From: Betaproteobacteria bacterium RIFCSPLOWO2_02_FULL_68_150
GTDB taxonomy: Bacteria > Pseudomonadota > Gammaproteobacteria > Burkholderiales > SG8-39
DNA: 9,647 nt
Reading direction: 5' to 3'
NCBI GenBank assembly: GCA_001771975.1
Contig: MERE01000018.1
Span: 1 to 9,647 of the forward strand
Positions 9,592-9,647 of the stretch are shown here, piece by piece (the first letter of the stretch is position 1; the number at the start of each line of letters is the position of its first letter). Both the position numbers and the translations under genes were made by a program. Under the pieces are notes generated by a model. That model saw only the letters and a list, made by a program, of their open reading frames with translations, did no database searches and had not been told where the DNA came from.

Positions 9592-9647
9592 ATGAAGCTC
9601 GCGACCTGGAACGTCAACTCGCTCAAGGTCCGGCTGCCGCAGTTGCT
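9592..9647 (+). CDS. xth: Exodeoxyribonuclease III / AP endonuclease, N-terminal part (runs off the window)
   Basis: Only 18 codons are visible (MKLATWNVNSLKVRLPQL). The WNVNS motif followed by the basic residue of KVRL is the diagnostic opening of the exonuclease III/ExoA family, DNA-repair enzymes that cut at abasic sites and degrade 3' ends. The asparagine in WNVNS binds metal in this family. The gene follows the DUF4124-glutaredoxin gene by 16 bases and is likely on the same transcript. No clear Shine-Dalgarno is seen. The name xth rests on the first 18 residues only; a related family member (exoA) is possible. Confidence 0.85.
   Translation, partial: MKLATWNVNSLKVRLPQL

Overview
The window is G+C-rich and densely coding, with eight genes in two divergent clusters that meet at one 180-base intergenic region (5885-6064). 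No gene looks foreign, broken or mobile. Three traits suggest a betaproteobacterium: a homodimeric-type pyruvate dehydrogenase E1, a dihydrolipoyl dehydrogenase with its own N-terminal lipoyl domain (the arrangement known from Neisseria and Ralstonia/Cupriavidus), and a DUF4124-glutaredoxin exported protein. Species cannot be assigned from this sequence alone.

Left half, minus strand, read from 5884 down to 1: aceE (PDH E1), aceF (E2), lpdA (E3 with lipoyl domain), then the first 57 codons of rpiA (ribose-5-phosphate isomerase A), which runs off the window. All three junctions are 4-base stop/start overlaps (ATGA, GTGA, ATGA), so the four genes look like one translationally coupled operon. 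AceE decarboxylates pyruvate, AceF carries the acetyl group on its lipoyl arm and passes it to CoA, and LpdA reoxidises the arm with NAD+. RpiA interconverts ribose 5-phosphate and ribulose 5-phosphate.

Centre: the intergenic region holds a strong sigma70-type promoter candidate for aceE (TTGCAC, 17 bases, TACAAT), a perfect 9-bp hairpin in the predicted aceE leader, and a weaker extended -10 candidate for folD.

Right half, plus strand: folD (methylene-THF dehydrogenase/cyclohydrolase), prlC/opdA (M3 oligopeptidase A, ATGA overlap with folD), an exported DUF4124-glutaredoxin-like protein 20 bases later, and the first 18 codons of an exonuclease III-type gene (xth) 16 bases after that. Close spacing and the absence of an obvious terminator suggest one transcript, although the genes serve different processes.

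I did not find a previously undescribed system. The points worth a second look are rpiA joined to the PDH operon, the paralogous lipoyl-domain repeat, the leader hairpin, and the exported glutaredoxin fusion.
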